DNA of 64,000 nt from Metapseudomonas resinovorans DSM 21078 (GCF_000423545.1 NZ_AUIE01000001.1:434001-498000), one strand, 5' to 3'; positions 8,752 through 17,632 are shown, counted from the first letter of the stretch. Numbers and translations: made by a program. The notes: a model not told the origin generated them from the letters alone.

Positions 8752-10311
8752 ATGCGTATCAAAGTCCATTGCCAGAACCGTGTGGGAATCCTGCGCGACA
8801 TCCTCAACCTGCTCGTCGATTACGGCATCAACGTCAATCGCGGCGAAGTGGGCGGAGACCAGGGCAACGCGATTTACCTGCTCTGCCCGAACCTGATCAA
8901 CCTGCAACTCCAGTCCCTGCGGCCGAAGCTGGAAGCCATTCCCGGCGTCTTCGGCGTCAAGCGCGTGGGTCTGATGCCCAGCGAGCGCCGTCACCTGGAG
9001 CTGAATGCCCTGTTGGGCGCGCTGGATTTCCCGGTGCTGTCCATCGATATGGGCGGTTCCATCGTCGCCGCCAACCGCGCCGCTGCCCAGTTGCTTGGGG
9101 TGCGGGTGGACGAGGTGCCGGGCATCCCGCTGGCGCGCTATGTCGACGACTTCGACCTGCCCGAACTGGTCCGAGCCAACAAGGCGCGGATCAACGGATT
9201 GCGCATCAAGGTCAAGGGCGACACCTTCCTCGCCGACATCGCGCCGCTGCAGTCCGAACATGACGAGAGCGAGGCCCTGGCCGGCGCAGTGCTCACCCTG
9301 CACCGCGCCGACCGCGTTGGCGAGCGCATCTACAACGTGCGCAAGCACGAGCTGCGCGGCTTCGACAGCATTTTCCAGAGCTCCAGGGTGATGGCCGCGG
9401 TGGTTCGCGAGGCACGGCGCATGGCGCCTCTGGACGCCCCGTTGCTGATCGAGGGTGAAACCGGCACCGGCAAGGAACTGCTGGCCCGCGCCTGCCACCT
9501 GGCCAGCCCGCGCGGCCAGTCGCCGTTCATGGCGCTGAACTGTGCGGGTCTGCCGGAATCCATGGCCGAGACTGAACTGTTCGGCTACGGCCCCGGTGCC
9601 TTCGAGGGGGCGCGTCTGGAAGGCAAGCTGGGCCTGCTGGAACTCACCGCTGGCGGCACGCTGTTCCTCGACGGCGTCGGCGAGATGAGCCCGCGCCTGC
9701 AGGCCAAGCTGCTGCGCTTCCTGCAGGACGGTTGCTTCCGCCGCGTAGGCAGTGACGAGGAGGTCTACCTCGATGTGCGGGTGATCTGCGCGACCCAGGT
9801 GGACCTCTCCGAACTCTGCGCCAAGGGCGAGTTCCGCCAGGATCTCTATCACCGCCTCAACGTCCTGTCGCTGCACATCCCGCCGCTGCGCGAGTGCCTG
9901 GACGGCCTGCCACCGCTGGTGGAGCATTTCCTCGACTCGGCCAGCCGGCAGATCGGCTGTGGCCTGCCGAAGTTGGCACCACAGGTGCTGGACAGGCTCA
10001 GCCACTACCACTGGCCGGGCAATGTGCGGCAACTGGAAAACGTGCTGTTCCAGGCGGTTTCCTTGTGCGATGGCGGCACCGTTCGGCCCGAACACATCCG
10101 CCTGCCGGATTACGGTGCACCGCAGCCGTTGGGCGATTTCTCCCTGGATGGCGGGCTGGACGCGATCGTCGGCCGTTTCGAAAAAGCCGTGCTCGAACGG
10201 CTCTACGCCGAGCATCCGAGCAGCCGCCTGCTGGGCAAGCGGCTCGGGGTTTCCCATACCACCATTGCCAACAAGTTGAAGTTGCACGGATTGGGGAAAG
10301 AGGAGAGTTAG
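8752..10311 (+). CDS. phhR: TyrR-family activator of aromatic amino acid catabolism
   Basis: A 519-residue regulator. Domains in order: an ACT-like sensor at about 1-75 (MRIKVHCQNRVGILRDIL), a PAS-like domain at about 85-190, an AAA+ domain at about 205-430 with Walker A GETGTGKE at 235-242 and Walker B GGTLFLDGVGE at 301-311, and a C-terminal helix-turn-helix (LGVSHTTIANKLKLHGL). The loop that contacts sigma-54 in NtrC-type activators, GAFTGA, reads GAFEGA here (282-287), as expected for TyrR-like proteins that may use sigma-70. The start at 8752 aligns with the ACT domain; a longer in-frame start would run back through the operator region. It is divergent from phhABC. Confidence 0.92.
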   Translation: MRIKVHCQNRVGILRDILNLLVDYGINVNRGEVGGDQGNAIYLLCPNLINLQLQSLRPKLEAIPGVFGVKRVGLMPSERRHLELNALLGALDFPVLSIDMGGSIVAANRAAAQLLGVRVDEVPGIPLARYVDDFDLPELVRANKARINGLRIKVKGDTFLADIAPLQSEHDESEALAGAVLTLHRADRVGERIYNVRKHELRGFDSIFQSSRVMAAVVREARRMAPLDAPLLIEGETGTGKELLARACHLASPRGQSPFMALNCAGLPESMAETELFGYGPGAFEGARLEGKLGLLELTAGGTLFLDGVGEMSPRLQAKLLRFLQDGCFRRVGSDEEVYLDVRVICATQVDLSELCAKGEFRQDLYHRLNVLSLHIPPLRECLDGLPPLVEHFLDSASRQIGCGLPKLAPQVLDRLSHYHWPGNVRQLENVLFQAVSLCDGGTVRPEHIRLPDYGAPQPLGDFSLDGGLDAIVGRFEKAVLERLYAEHPSSRLLGKRLGVSHTTIANKLKLHGLGKEES

Positions 10312-10367
10312 ACCATCGTTGAATGGTGCGGGGGAGGGGCTGTGCGTAAAAAGGGTCCTGTCTGAAT

Positions 10368-10450
10368 CTTGCGTGATGCGGACACAAGCGTTTCTGACAT
10401 TCCTCTCCCGGAATGATTGGGCGGGCGACCAGATGGTCGCCCATTTTTTT
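10368..10450 (+). ncRNA. Candidate small RNA: three hairpins ending in a terminator
   Basis: Three hairpins follow one another 57 bases after phhR: CTTGCGT with ACACAAG (10368-10388, one G-T pair), CATTCC with GGAATG (10398-10415, perfect), then GGGCGACC with GGTCGCCC followed by seven T (10423-10450). This arrangement fits an Hfq-type sRNA or a structured 3' UTR of phhR. No convincing promoter was found, and I do not recognise an Rfam family. Confidence 0.35.
10423..10450 (+). terminator. Rho-independent terminator downstream of phhR
   Basis: Perfect 8-bp GC-rich stem GGGCGACC/GGTCGCCC with loop AGAT and a run of seven T. This is a canonical intrinsic terminator on the plus strand. Confidence 0.9.
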
Positions 10451-10660
10451 GCCTGGAATTTTTTCCGGCTACAGCGGCCGGGCGATAGCGCAGGTTGGGC
10501 AGAGGAACGAAACCCAACGGGCGGCGCTTCGGATCGCCGGGAAATGTGAAGGGTGGATGTCGCTTTCCACATTCACCAGCGTGGTCAGGTCTGACACCAA
10601 GGGTGGTGGATCGATGAAGCGTGATCCATCCGGGGCCAAGCTTCCGGACAGTTCGGCCCT
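10451..10660. other. Intergenic stretch with degenerate repeat pieces
   Basis: No gene is seen. It contains GGTTGGGCAGAGGAACGAAACCCAACG, part of the dispersed AGCGAAACCCA repeat family, and two GGGTGG/CCATCC-type imperfect hairpins. It separates the phhR terminator from the convergent mdtI gene. Confidence 0.5.
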
Positions 10661-10990
10661 TCACGCCAGCTTCAATAACCCCATCCCCACCAGCAGCAAT
10701 CCCAACCCCAGCCAGCCACGCCGGGCCAGGCGCTGGCCGAACAACACCCAACCCAACGCGACAGTGGCGAGGATGCCGAAGCCGCCCCAGATGGCATAGG
10801 CCAGTGACAGGTCGATGCGGCGCACCGCCTGCGCCAGGGCCGTGAACGCCGCCAGGATGCAGAGCAACGAGGCTGTCCCCAGCAGTCGGCGGCGGAAGCC
10901 GTCGGAGTACTTCAGCAGCACGTTGGCCAGCACCTCCAGGGCAATGGCCACGCCCAGCCAGGCGAAATGAATCCAGGTCACGCCGTTCAT
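10661..10990 (-). CDS. mdtI: SMR-family transporter subunit, MdtI-like
   Basis: A 109-residue inner-membrane protein with four hydrophobic helices. The conserved glutamate of helix 1 is in [18 protein letters not shown], the usual place for the SMR proton/substrate site. [17 protein letters not shown] is the glycine-rich helix-3 motif. Its ATG overlaps the stop of the partner gene as ATGA. Paired overlapping SMR genes of unequal sequence are typical of MdtJI, a heterodimeric spermidine exporter; the substrate here is inferred from that pairing. Confidence 0.8.
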   Translation of the reverse strand: MNGVTWIHFAWLGVAIALEVLANVLLKYSDGFRRRLLGTASLLCILAAFTALAQAVRRIDLSLAYAIWGGFGILATVALGWVLFGQRLARRGWLGLGLLLVGMGLLKLA

Positions 10991-11343
10991 GCCAGCACCT
11001 CCTGCTCACGAGCCTTGGGCGCGGCGCGGGTACCGGACTTGATCAGCAGGATGCCCGCGATCATCACGGCCAGGCCCAGTGCCTTGTATGGGCCGATGCT
11101 TTCACCCAGCCAGGTGACGCTGACGCTGGTGATCAGCACGATGCCGATGCCTTCCCACAGGGCATAGGCCACGCCCACCGGCACGCGCTTGACCGCCAGG
11201 GCGAGGAAGAAATACGACAGGCCGATCAGGCCGTACATCAGCAGGTGGCCGAGCACGGGCGCGTGTTCGGCGGCGAGTTTCATCGAGGTGGTGCCGACGA
11301 CTTCGAAGAGGATCGCGGCAAGCAGATAGATCCAGGAACGCAT
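10987..11343 (-). CDS. mdtJ: SMR-family transporter subunit, MdtJ-like
   Basis: A 118-residue protein with four predicted membrane helices. The start is ATG 11343 with GGAGGG eight bases ahead on the minus strand. [18 protein letters not shown] carries the helix-1 glutamate, and [18 protein letters not shown] is the helix-3 motif with the extra Glu typical of MdtJ. It has a charged C-terminal tail not seen in MdtI. It is co-translated with mdtI and probably forms the heterodimer with it, pumping polyamines or cations out against protons. A long inverted repeat lies in its leader. Confidence 0.8.
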   Translation of the reverse strand: MRSWIYLLAAILFEVVGTTSMKLAAEHAPVLGHLLMYGLIGLSYFFLALAVKRVPVGVAYALWEGIGIVLITSVSVTWLGESIGPYKALGLAVMIAGILLIKSGTRAAPKAREQEVLA

Positions 11344-11408
11344 GGTGCCCTCCCTTGGGCATGCAGGGCCCTTCGCCCGGAGGCGAACGACGTGATTGCA
11401 GGAAGTCC

Positions 11409-11451
11409 TGGCCATGGACGGCAGGGCACGTGCCCGGCGTTTCCATGGCCA
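11409..11451. promoter_or_regulatory. Nested inverted repeat in the mdtJ leader
   Basis: TGGCCATGGA and its exact complement TCCATGGCCA (10-bp arms) enclose the palindrome GGGCACGTGCCC. The element lies 66-108 bases before mdtJ. It may be an operator or a structured leader RNA. I looked for guanidine-riboswitch loops (ACGR) and found ACGT instead, so no class is assigned. The rest of 11344-11664 holds no gene that I can support. Confidence 0.45.
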
Positions 11452-11664
11452 TGAGGAAAGGGAGAGGGCTACAGGTCGCCGGTCCAGTGGCGCTCGCGGG
11501 AAGCGAGGCGAGCGAAGTGGAACGGGTGGATCAGGGTGTTCAACATAATGAACGCAATGTTAGCCGTTTGGATTGCTGAAAGGCAAATTTCGCCATGTGG
11601 CGGCTTGTCGCGGTGGCTACCTGCCTGTAAGTGTTCGTTATTTTGTTCGATTGTGGGCCTGGAC

Positions 11665-12546
11665 TCACCCCACCTCCCGGCCCAGCCAGTCAAAGAAGGC
11701 CTTGACCGGCGGGTGGCGTTCCCGGCCCGGTACGCACAGCGTGGAGTAGCCCGCGCCAGCCACGTTCACCTCCGGCCGGTACGGCACTAGCAGGCCGTTG
11801 GCGAGGCTTTCCGATACCAGGATCGAGCTGGCCAGCACCAGGCCCTGGCCGGCGATGGCGGCTTGCAGGGCATAGTGTTCTTCGTCGTATTCGCGCTGTG
11901 GGGCGGTGTCGAGCAGGTGTTCTTCGCCCGCGGCCTGGCACCAGGCCTTCCAGCCCAGCTCATAGAGCAGGGCATTGCGCCAGCGCACGGTAATCAGCGT
12001 CGGCACCCGGTTTCCCAGTCCTGCCACCAGTGCCGGCGCACCGTAGACGCCGAAGCATTCGTCCAGCAGGCATTGGCTGTGCAGGTTGGGGTAGTCGCCC
12101 ATGCCGTAGCGGATCACACAGTCGACGCTGGCATCCTGGTGCAGGTCGATCAGGGCGTTGCTGGTGTCCAGTCGCAGGTTGATTTCCGGGTGCTCGGCGT
12201 AAAAGCGGCCGAGCCGCGGGATCAGCCAGAGGGCGGCGAAGGCCGGAGTGGTGGACAGGGTCAGGTTGCCGGCGCTGCGCTGCGGGCGCAGCTGGTCGAG
12301 AGTCTGGGTGACCTCCAGCAGGGCGCCGTGGAGGCTGCCGAACAGACGCTGGCCGCAGGCGGTCAGGCGCACGCTGCGGGGCAGGCGGTCGAACAGCGGC
12401 ACGCCCAGCCAGCTCTCCAGGCCGCGGATCTGGTGGGACACCGCCGTGGGCGTTACTGCCAACTCCTCGGCCGCCGCCTTGAAGCTGGACAGGCGCGCGG
12501 CGGCTTCGAAAGTGCGCAGGGCGGTGAGGGGCAAGCTGGAAAACAT
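11665..12546 (-). CDS. LysR-family regulator, GcvA-like
   Basis: About 293 residues. Start chosen at ATG 12546, which has GGAG at the right distance (GGAGCATTTCATG); upstream in-frame ATGs at 12558 and 12570 lack a good site. The N-terminal winged helix reads ALRTFEAAARLSSFKAAAEELAVTPTAVSHQIRGLE, followed by a periplasmic-binding-like effector domain. SFKAAAEEL...VTPTAVSHQI is the GcvA/AmpR subgroup pattern. It is divergent from azoR, and the palindrome at 12561-12575 beside its start is a likely operator. I infer that it controls azoR and the SMR gene after it. The inducer is unknown. Confidence 0.85.
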   Translation of the reverse strand: MFSSLPLTALRTFEAAARLSSFKAAAEELAVTPTAVSHQIRGLESWLGVPLFDRLPRSVRLTACGQRLFGSLHGALLEVTQTLDQLRPQRSAGNLTLSTTPAFAALWLIPRLGRFYAEHPEINLRLDTSNALIDLHQDASVDCVIRYGMGDYPNLHSQCLLDECFGVYGAPALVAGLGNRVPTLITVRWRNALLYELGWKAWCQAAGEEHLLDTAPQREYDEEHYALQAAIAGQGLVLASSILVSESLANGLLVPYRPEVNVAGAGYSTLCVPGRERHPPVKAFFDWLGREVG

Positions 12547-12560
12547 GAAATGCTCCATGG

Positions 12561-12575
12561 ATGAATTCAATTCAT
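12561..12575. promoter_or_regulatory. Perfect palindrome, likely LysR operator
   Basis: ATGAATT-C-AATTCAT, a perfect 7-bp dyad just upstream of the LysR start and about 110 bp from azoR. LysR regulators usually bind such dyads in the divergent promoter region. Confidence 0.5.
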
Positions 12576-12684
12576 CCAGATGAACTAATGCTCATTTGTC
12601 CGGGATGGTCGGCGTAACTAGCTTAGTGCCTGAGTTTCCGCCAATTAATGTGCTCCTGGAAGCACAGTCCTCAAGGAGATTGAG

Positions 12685-13323
12685 ATGAGCACCATTCTTT
12701 CTGTACAAGGCAGCCCCCGTGGCGAACGCTCCCATTCCCGTCGTCTGCAGGAGTCCTTCCTCAAGGCCTGGCAAGCGCGTGGGGACGGCCGTCAGGTGCT
12801 ACGCCGCGAAGTTGGGCGGGTGGCTATTCCGGCGGTCACAGAAGGCTGGATCGCTGCTGCTTTCCATCCCGAGCCGGAGGCGCGCAGCGAAGTGATGAAG
12901 GCCGACCTTGCGCTTAGCGACCTGCTGGTGGATGAGCTGTTCGCCGCCGACCGCCTGGTGATTTCCGCGCCCATGTACAACTTTGGCGTACCCAGTGGGG
13001 TCAAGGCCTGGGTTGACCAGATCGTGCGCATTCGCCGCACGTTCGACTTCGATCCGAACAAGCAGGGCAATCCCTATACCCCGCTGGTGCTGGACCGAAA
13101 GGCGCTGATCATTACCACCCGTGGCGACCACGGCTACGGCCCCGGCGGCGCCAATGCCCATATGAACCATGCGGACGTCTATCTGCGCACCGTGCTCGGC
13201 TACGTCGGCATCAGCGACGTGACGGTGGTCGCGGTGGAGAACGACGAGTTTGGTGGCGAGGCCTTCGAGCAGTCCTACCAGCGTGCCGAAAGGAGCCTGG
13301 CGGACCTCGCCGAAACCTTCTGA
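12685..13323 (+). CDS. azoR: FMN-dependent NADH-azoreductase
   Basis: A 212-residue flavodoxin-like quinone and azo reductase. VQGSPRGERSHSRRLQESFL near the N-terminus is the FMN phosphate loop. APMYNFGVPSGVKAWVDQIVR is the hallmark active-site segment, and TTRGDHGYGPGGANAHMNH the second FMN/substrate loop. The start follows AAGGAGATTGAG. The length is normal. It lies upstream of an SMR gene and opposite a LysR gene, an arrangement consistent with response to quinones or electrophiles, using NADH to reduce them by two electrons in the cytoplasm. Confidence 0.9.
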   Translation: MSTILSVQGSPRGERSHSRRLQESFLKAWQARGDGRQVLRREVGRVAIPAVTEGWIAAAFHPEPEARSEVMKADLALSDLLVDELFAADRLVISAPMYNFGVPSGVKAWVDQIVRIRRTFDFDPNKQGNPYTPLVLDRKALIITTRGDHGYGPGGANAHMNHADVYLRTVLGYVGISDVTVVAVENDEFGGEAFEQSYQRAERSLADLAETF

Positions 13324-13333
13324 GGAGGTGGCC

Positions 13334-13639
13334 ATGGCCTGGATATTCCTGCCGGTGGCGGCCTTCTTCGAGGTGCTGTTCGCCATGGGCATGAAGTACG
13401 CCGAAGGCTTCACCCGGCCCTGGCCGAGCGTGCTGGTGGTGGTGGCCGCAGTGGCCGGGATCTACTTCCTCACCTTGTCCATGCGCGTGCTACCCGTGAG
13501 CATCGCCTATCCCATCTGGACCGCCATCGGCACCCTCGGCACGGTGTTGCTGGGCTTCCTCCTGCTGGGCGAAGCCCTGACGCCAGCCAAGCTGCTCTCA
13601 GTGGCGCTGATCGTCGTCGGTGTGGCGGGGCTAAGGTAG
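13334..13639 (+). CDS. SMR-family exporter, SugE/Gdx-like
   Basis: A 101-residue, four-helix inner-membrane protein starting at ATG 13334 with GAGGAGG ten bases ahead. Helix 1 holds the glutamate in AAFFEVLFAMGMKYAEGFTRPWPS; the MKYAEGF-x-R-x-x-PS pattern matches SugE/Gdx guanidinium exporters more than EmrE. AYPIWTAIGTLGTVLLGFLLLGE is the helix-3/4 signature. It follows azoR by ten bases and is probably co-transcribed. The substrate is either guanidinium or quaternary ammonium compounds; no guanidine riboswitch was seen upstream. Confidence 0.8.
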   Translation: MAWIFLPVAAFFEVLFAMGMKYAEGFTRPWPSVLVVVAAVAGIYFLTLSMRVLPVSIAYPIWTAIGTLGTVLLGFLLLGEALTPAKLLSVALIVVGVAGLR

Positions 13640-13726
13640 GTTGGCGCCAGGCGAAGCGCGGCCCAACATCGGCGCTCGACCGGAAGCAAGATGCGTTGGG
13701 CTGCGCTCCGCTCTGCACCAACTTAC
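13636..13726. repeat. Imperfect inverted repeat of the GTAGGTTGG/CCAAC family
   Basis: GTAGGTTGGCGCCAGGCGAAGC near the left end is mirrored by GCTCCGCTCTGCACCAACTTAC at the right end. It lies between convergent genes. Related pieces occur at 10490, 41236, 49035, 53878 and 61782. Confidence 0.65.
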
Positions 13727-13744
13727 GGCGGGGCCGCGTCCGGC

Positions 13745-16700
13745 TTAACGCCTGCTCACCTGCACGGCGGGCGCCAGGTCCTGGCACTGGGTGTTCATGC
13801 CGGGGGCGAGGTAGGGCTGGAGAATCGGCGCCATGCCCTTGAGCACCTGCACGGGCAGCGCGGAGGTGAAGCTGAACTTGTCCGCCTGGCTGCCCTCGAC
13901 GAAGGCCGTCAGGGTGCCGAAGTGGCGCGGACCCAGGAAGAAGACGAAGGTGGCTGTACGGTTCATCGCCTTGGAGCTCTTCACCGTACCCCAGCGGGTC
14001 ACGGTCTGGATGCGGTTATCGCCGGTGCCGGTCTTGCCGCCCATCACCAGCGGCTGGCCGTCGGGCAAGGTGAAACTGCCTTGCAGGCGTCGCGCGGTCC
14101 CGCCTTCCACCACCATGGAGAGGGCGTCGCGCAGGGCAGTGGCTACTTCCGAGGTCATCACCCGCTTGCCTTCACGGGTCTGGGGGCCCACCAGGGTTTC
14201 GTAGGGCGTGTCGGCGGCGAAGTGCAATTGGTCGATGCGCAGGGTGGACTGTCGAACACCGTCGTTGAGGATGATGCCCATCAACTCGGCCAGAGCCGCC
14301 GGACGGTCGCCGGAACTGCCCAGGGCGGTGGCCAGCGACGGCACCAGGTGGTCGAAGGGGTAGCCCAGGGATTTCCAGTGTTCGTGGATATCGAGGAAGG
14401 CTTCCACTTCCATCATGATGCGGATGCGTTTGTCGCGGGCGTACTTGCGTTTGGATTTGAAGAGCCAGCCATACACCTCACGGCGCTCATCGCCGCTGGC
14501 TTCGACGGCTTCGCGGTAGGTCGCCTGGGGGTGCGCCTGAAGGTAGCCCAGCAGCCAGAGTTCCAGGGGGTGCACGCGGGCCACATAGCCCTGGTCGTTC
14601 AGGTCGAAGGCGCCCGGGCCGTAGCGGGTGTAGAGGTCTTCGATGCGCTTGTCGGTCAGCGGCGGGTTGGCCTTGGGCACCCGCTCGCGCATGAAGGCAG
14701 CAAAGGTAGCGAGGTCGGCGTTGGGCTGCAGGTAGCGGTGGATGGCGGCCATGCGAGCGCCCCAGGGGTTGAGGCCGTCGAGGAAGGTGGACATGCGCTG
14801 TTCCGCATCCTTGCCCTGGTACTTGTTCCAGAAGCGGCGAAGGTAGGTCTGGCTTTCCCGGGAAACGAACAGGTCCAGGTAACCCTGGCGGCGCGGGTCC
14901 TTGTCATTGGATAGCAGCTGCATCTTGCCGCCGTCCGGGCGGTACATGTCGTGCCGCACCACATCGCGCAGCAGGCGCACGAAGGGCAGGTTGATGGACT
15001 CGCGCAGGGCATCACGAAGGCTCGGCCGGCGTCCGTTGTCTTCCTTGCGGAAGTTGTTGAAGGCGTGCAGCCCACCGCCGGTGAAGAAGGATTCGTAGGG
15101 GCTGGCGGAATAGGTGCGATCCAGGGCCGCCTGGAGCATGGCGTCGAGGTTGCGGTCCTTGGTCTGGATCAGGTAGTCGATGGCCCAGCGGCTGATGAAG
15201 TCGAGCGGGTCCACCGGTACCTTGCGCAGCTCCGCGACAGGCATTTCGGCGTAGCGCTGATGCAGGGTTGCGACGTTTTCCAGGTAGGTGGCCAGTACCC
15301 GCAGCTTGGCCGTGGAACCGAGCTCCAGCTTGCTGCCTTCATTGATGTCGAAGGGCTGATCGGTGTTGTCGGTCTGTACCCGTACGCGGTTACCGGAAGG
15401 CGTGCGTTCGAACAAGGTGAAGCTGTAGCGCACTTCACGAGTCTTTTCCGGCGACAGCAGGCGCTCGCCGTAGAGCCCGACCTGCTCGGCGAAGGCCGGG
15501 TCGGCCAGGTGCTGCAGGTAGGCGGTGACGGCGTTCTGCAGCTCGCTCTGCAGGGTGCTGCTGGCGGTCAGGTCGAGGCGGTCGAGGTCGTAGAGCGGCA
15601 TGTTCAGCATGCTGGAGAGGCGGCCGCGGGCGACGCTGATGCCCTTGTTCGACTCCACGGCCTGCAGCGCAGGCTCTTCAACCCAGTTGCGGAAACGCAG
15701 CTTCGCATCGAGCGCGCCATCGCGCAGCGCCGAATCGATGATTCCGGCGTTCGCCAGCACGCGGATGTGGCTGTCGGTGAGGGTGTTCAGTTCCTCGTGG
15801 GCGTTGGACAGGTAATAGGAAGGGCGACGCTGGGCGATGAACAGCGAGAGCACCTGGCGCATGGCCAGGCCGCGCTCGGCCAGGCTGCTGTCCTTGCTCG
15901 TCAGAACCTGGTTGACCCGGTTGAAGTCGGCGCCGTACCACACCCGCAGGCCATCGGCGATGCCGTGCACCTCGCCGTGTCCCGGCGCGGCTGAAAGCGG
16001 CACGCTGTTCAGATAATCCATGACGATGCGTTCGCGTGCGGCCAGGGTCTCCGGGCCGCCCTGGTAGGCGCGCACGCTGGCGGAAACCATCTGGCGAATC
16101 TTTTCAGAGGCCGAGGCCGTGCGACCGAAAGGCGAGTGGCGATACTTCTCCAGTTGGGTCGCCAGGGTGCTACCCCCGGCCGACTGGCCGTCGAAGTCGA
16201 TGGCCTTGCCAACCTGGGTCAGCGCGGCCTTGGAGAAGCGCGGCCAGTCCACCGCCGGGTTGGCCAGGGGGAGTTCGCGGTCCAGCAGCTTGCGGTTCTC
16301 GATGAACAGCAGGCTGTTCACCAGTAATGACGGAATACTGGCGAAGTTCGGATAGCGTTGCTGCGGGTAGCTGAACTGGTAGAAGGGCCGGCCACGACAG
16401 TCGCAGATGTTGATGCCGGCCTGAATCTTTTCCCGGTACGGCGGGAAGAGCCCGTGCTCGGTGTAGCTGATCAGGGCTGGGGAGAAACGGGTCTGTTGCT
16501 GGATTTCGAAGCCGCGTTTTTCCAGGCGTTCGAGCATCGTTGGCAGGACGGCGTAACCCAGGCGGCGGTCGAAGGGGCCGTCACCGGGATAGCGGATGGC
16601 GTTGCTGGGCCCATCCTCCAGCTTGTAACTCAGGGTGGCGGCGTAACGGCTAAGCTCCCGGGCCTGGAAGCGAGAGGTCTGCATTTCATGGGTGGCGGCG

Positions 16701-16849
16701 GCGCCGACGATCCCGGCGGTCACCAGGAAGACACTCCAGAACAGGAGTCGATGCTTGCGACGGGGCTTTTTCGGCGGAACGCCGGGGTCATTGAGATGAC
16801 CTTCGGGTACCTCGTTCCTGGCTTCGTCGGATTGCCATATTGCGCCCAT
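13745..16849 (-). CDS. Class A penicillin-binding-protein-like transglycosylase/transpeptidase
   Basis: A 1034-residue, single-pass inner-membrane protein: Pro/Lys/Arg-rich cytoplasmic tail, membrane helix at about 35-52, then a periplasmic part. A GT51 transglycosylase domain follows: LLFIENRKLLD (Glu184, in the place of the EDRRFY glutamate), QSAGGSTLATQLEKY at 222-236, and SEKIRQMVSA with the MDYLNSVP motif. The transpeptidase-like half holds STAK at 512-515 (S-x-x-K) and GGKTGTGDN with KTG at 939-941. It is longer than PBP1a/1b, with about 150 extra residues before GT51 and an insertion between STAK and KTG. I infer a peptidoglycan synthase or a specialised relative. It is divergent from the methyltransferase gene. 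Confidence 0.75.
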   Translation of the reverse strand: MGAIWQSDEARNEVPEGHLNDPGVPPKKPRRKHRLLFWSVFLVTAGIVGAAATHEMQTSRFQARELSRYAATLSYKLEDGPSNAIRYPGDGPFDRRLGYAVLPTMLERLEKRGFEIQQQTRFSPALISYTEHGLFPPYREKIQAGINICDCRGRPFYQFSYPQQRYPNFASIPSLLVNSLLFIENRKLLDRELPLANPAVDWPRFSKAALTQVGKAIDFDGQSAGGSTLATQLEKYRHSPFGRTASASEKIRQMVSASVRAYQGGPETLAARERIVMDYLNSVPLSAAPGHGEVHGIADGLRVWYGADFNRVNQVLTSKDSSLAERGLAMRQVLSLFIAQRRPSYYLSNAHEELNTLTDSHIRVLANAGIIDSALRDGALDAKLRFRNWVEEPALQAVESNKGISVARGRLSSMLNMPLYDLDRLDLTASSTLQSELQNAVTAYLQHLADPAFAEQVGLYGERLLSPEKTREVRYSFTLFERTPSGNRVRVQTDNTDQPFDINEGSKLELGSTAKLRVLATYLENVATLHQRYAEMPVAELRKVPVDPLDFISRWAIDYLIQTKDRNLDAMLQAALDRTYSASPYESFFTGGGLHAFNNFRKEDNGRRPSLRDALRESINLPFVRLLRDVVRHDMYRPDGGKMQLLSNDKDPRRQGYLDLFVSRESQTYLRRFWNKYQGKDAEQRMSTFLDGLNPWGARMAAIHRYLQPNADLATFAAFMRERVPKANPPLTDKRIEDLYTRYGPGAFDLNDQGYVARVHPLELWLLGYLQAHPQATYREAVEASGDERREVYGWLFKSKRKYARDKRIRIMMEVEAFLDIHEHWKSLGYPFDHLVPSLATALGSSGDRPAALAELMGIILNDGVRQSTLRIDQLHFAADTPYETLVGPQTREGKRVMTSEVATALRDALSMVVEGGTARRLQGSFTLPDGQPLVMGGKTGTGDNRIQTVTRWGTVKSSKAMNRTATFVFFLGPRHFGTLTAFVEGSQADKFSFTSALPVQVLKGMAPILQPYLAPGMNTQCQDLAPAVQVSRR

Positions 16850-16945
16850 AGTCCACCGGCCTGGCCTGTCACCGCTCTTGCTTGCAATCTTAGTAGGTCA
16901 TTGGCCGGCTGCATGGCGGAGTGGCAGCAAAATGGGAGCGAATCC

Positions 16946-17632
16946 ATGACACGCGACAATCGGAGGCTACTGGGCCACAGCTGGCACGCCAATGCGCTGG
17001 CCTGGACTCGCGCAGTGCGGGAAGGTCGCATCGAAAGCAGGCAATTGGCCACTGATCGAGCCATCCTCGACGCTGTCCTGACCCTTGGGCCAGCGCGGGT
17101 GCTGGACCTGGGGTGCGGCGAAGGCTGGCTGAGCCGAGCAATGGCCGCGCAAGGTCTGGCAGTGCTGGGCATCGATGCCTCCAGGCCGCTGGTGGAGGCA
17201 GCGCAGCTTGCCGGTGGCGAGTTTCGCTGCCTCGACTACGCCGGGCTGCAGGCGGATCCAGGCCAGTTGGGCGTCTTCGAGGCGGTGGTATGCAATTTTT
17301 CGCTCTTCGAAGAGCAGCTGGAACCGCTGCTGGCAGCCTTGCGTGAACTGTTGGCCGTAGACGGCGTGCTGCTGATCCAGACCGTGCACCCCTGGCTGGC
17401 CCGAGGCGAGGAGGGCTATCGAGATGGTTGGCGTTGCGAGGACTTCGCTGCCTTTGCCGGCGAGTTCCCCGAACCCATGCCTTGGTACTTCCGCACGCTG
17501 GAGTCCTGGTGTGGGCTGTTGCTGCGCAGTGGTTACCGCATCGAAGCCTTGCGCGAGCCGGCTCATCCACATACCGGTGAACCACTGTCCCTGTTGCTGG
17601 AGGCGAGGCCAGGCCGAAGCGGGCCATCTTGA
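16946..17632 (+). CDS. SAM-dependent methyltransferase (class I)
   Basis: A 228-residue protein starting at ATG 16946 with GGGAG seven bases ahead; the open frame upstream is antisense to the PBP gene. ARVLDLGCGEGWLSRAMA is motif I that binds S-adenosylmethionine, and VLGIDASRPLVEAA holds the acidic residue that contacts the ribose. FEAVVCNFSLFEEQLEPLL is motif II-like, and DGVLLIQTVHPW the strand after it. The substrate cannot be predicted. It is followed closely by a lipoprotein gene on the same strand. Confidence 0.8.
   Translation: MTRDNRRLLGHSWHANALAWTRAVREGRIESRQLATDRAILDAVLTLGPARVLDLGCGEGWLSRAMAAQGLAVLGIDASRPLVEAAQLAGGEFRCLDYAGLQADPGQLGVFEAVVCNFSLFEEQLEPLLAALRELLAVDGVLLIQTVHPWLARGEEGYRDGWRCEDFAAFAGEFPEPMPWYFRTLESWCGLLLRSGYRIEALREPAHPHTGEPLSLLLEARPGRSGPS

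Noticed and set aside
8668-10572. A 634-residue open frame antisense to phhR
   Set aside because: phhR has all expected domains on the plus strand, and the antisense product is a Gln/Ala-rich mirror without motifs.
11344-11664. Guanidine riboswitch ahead of mdtJ
   Set aside because: The loop in the GGGC/GCCC stem is ACGT, not ACGR, and no second matching hairpin was found.
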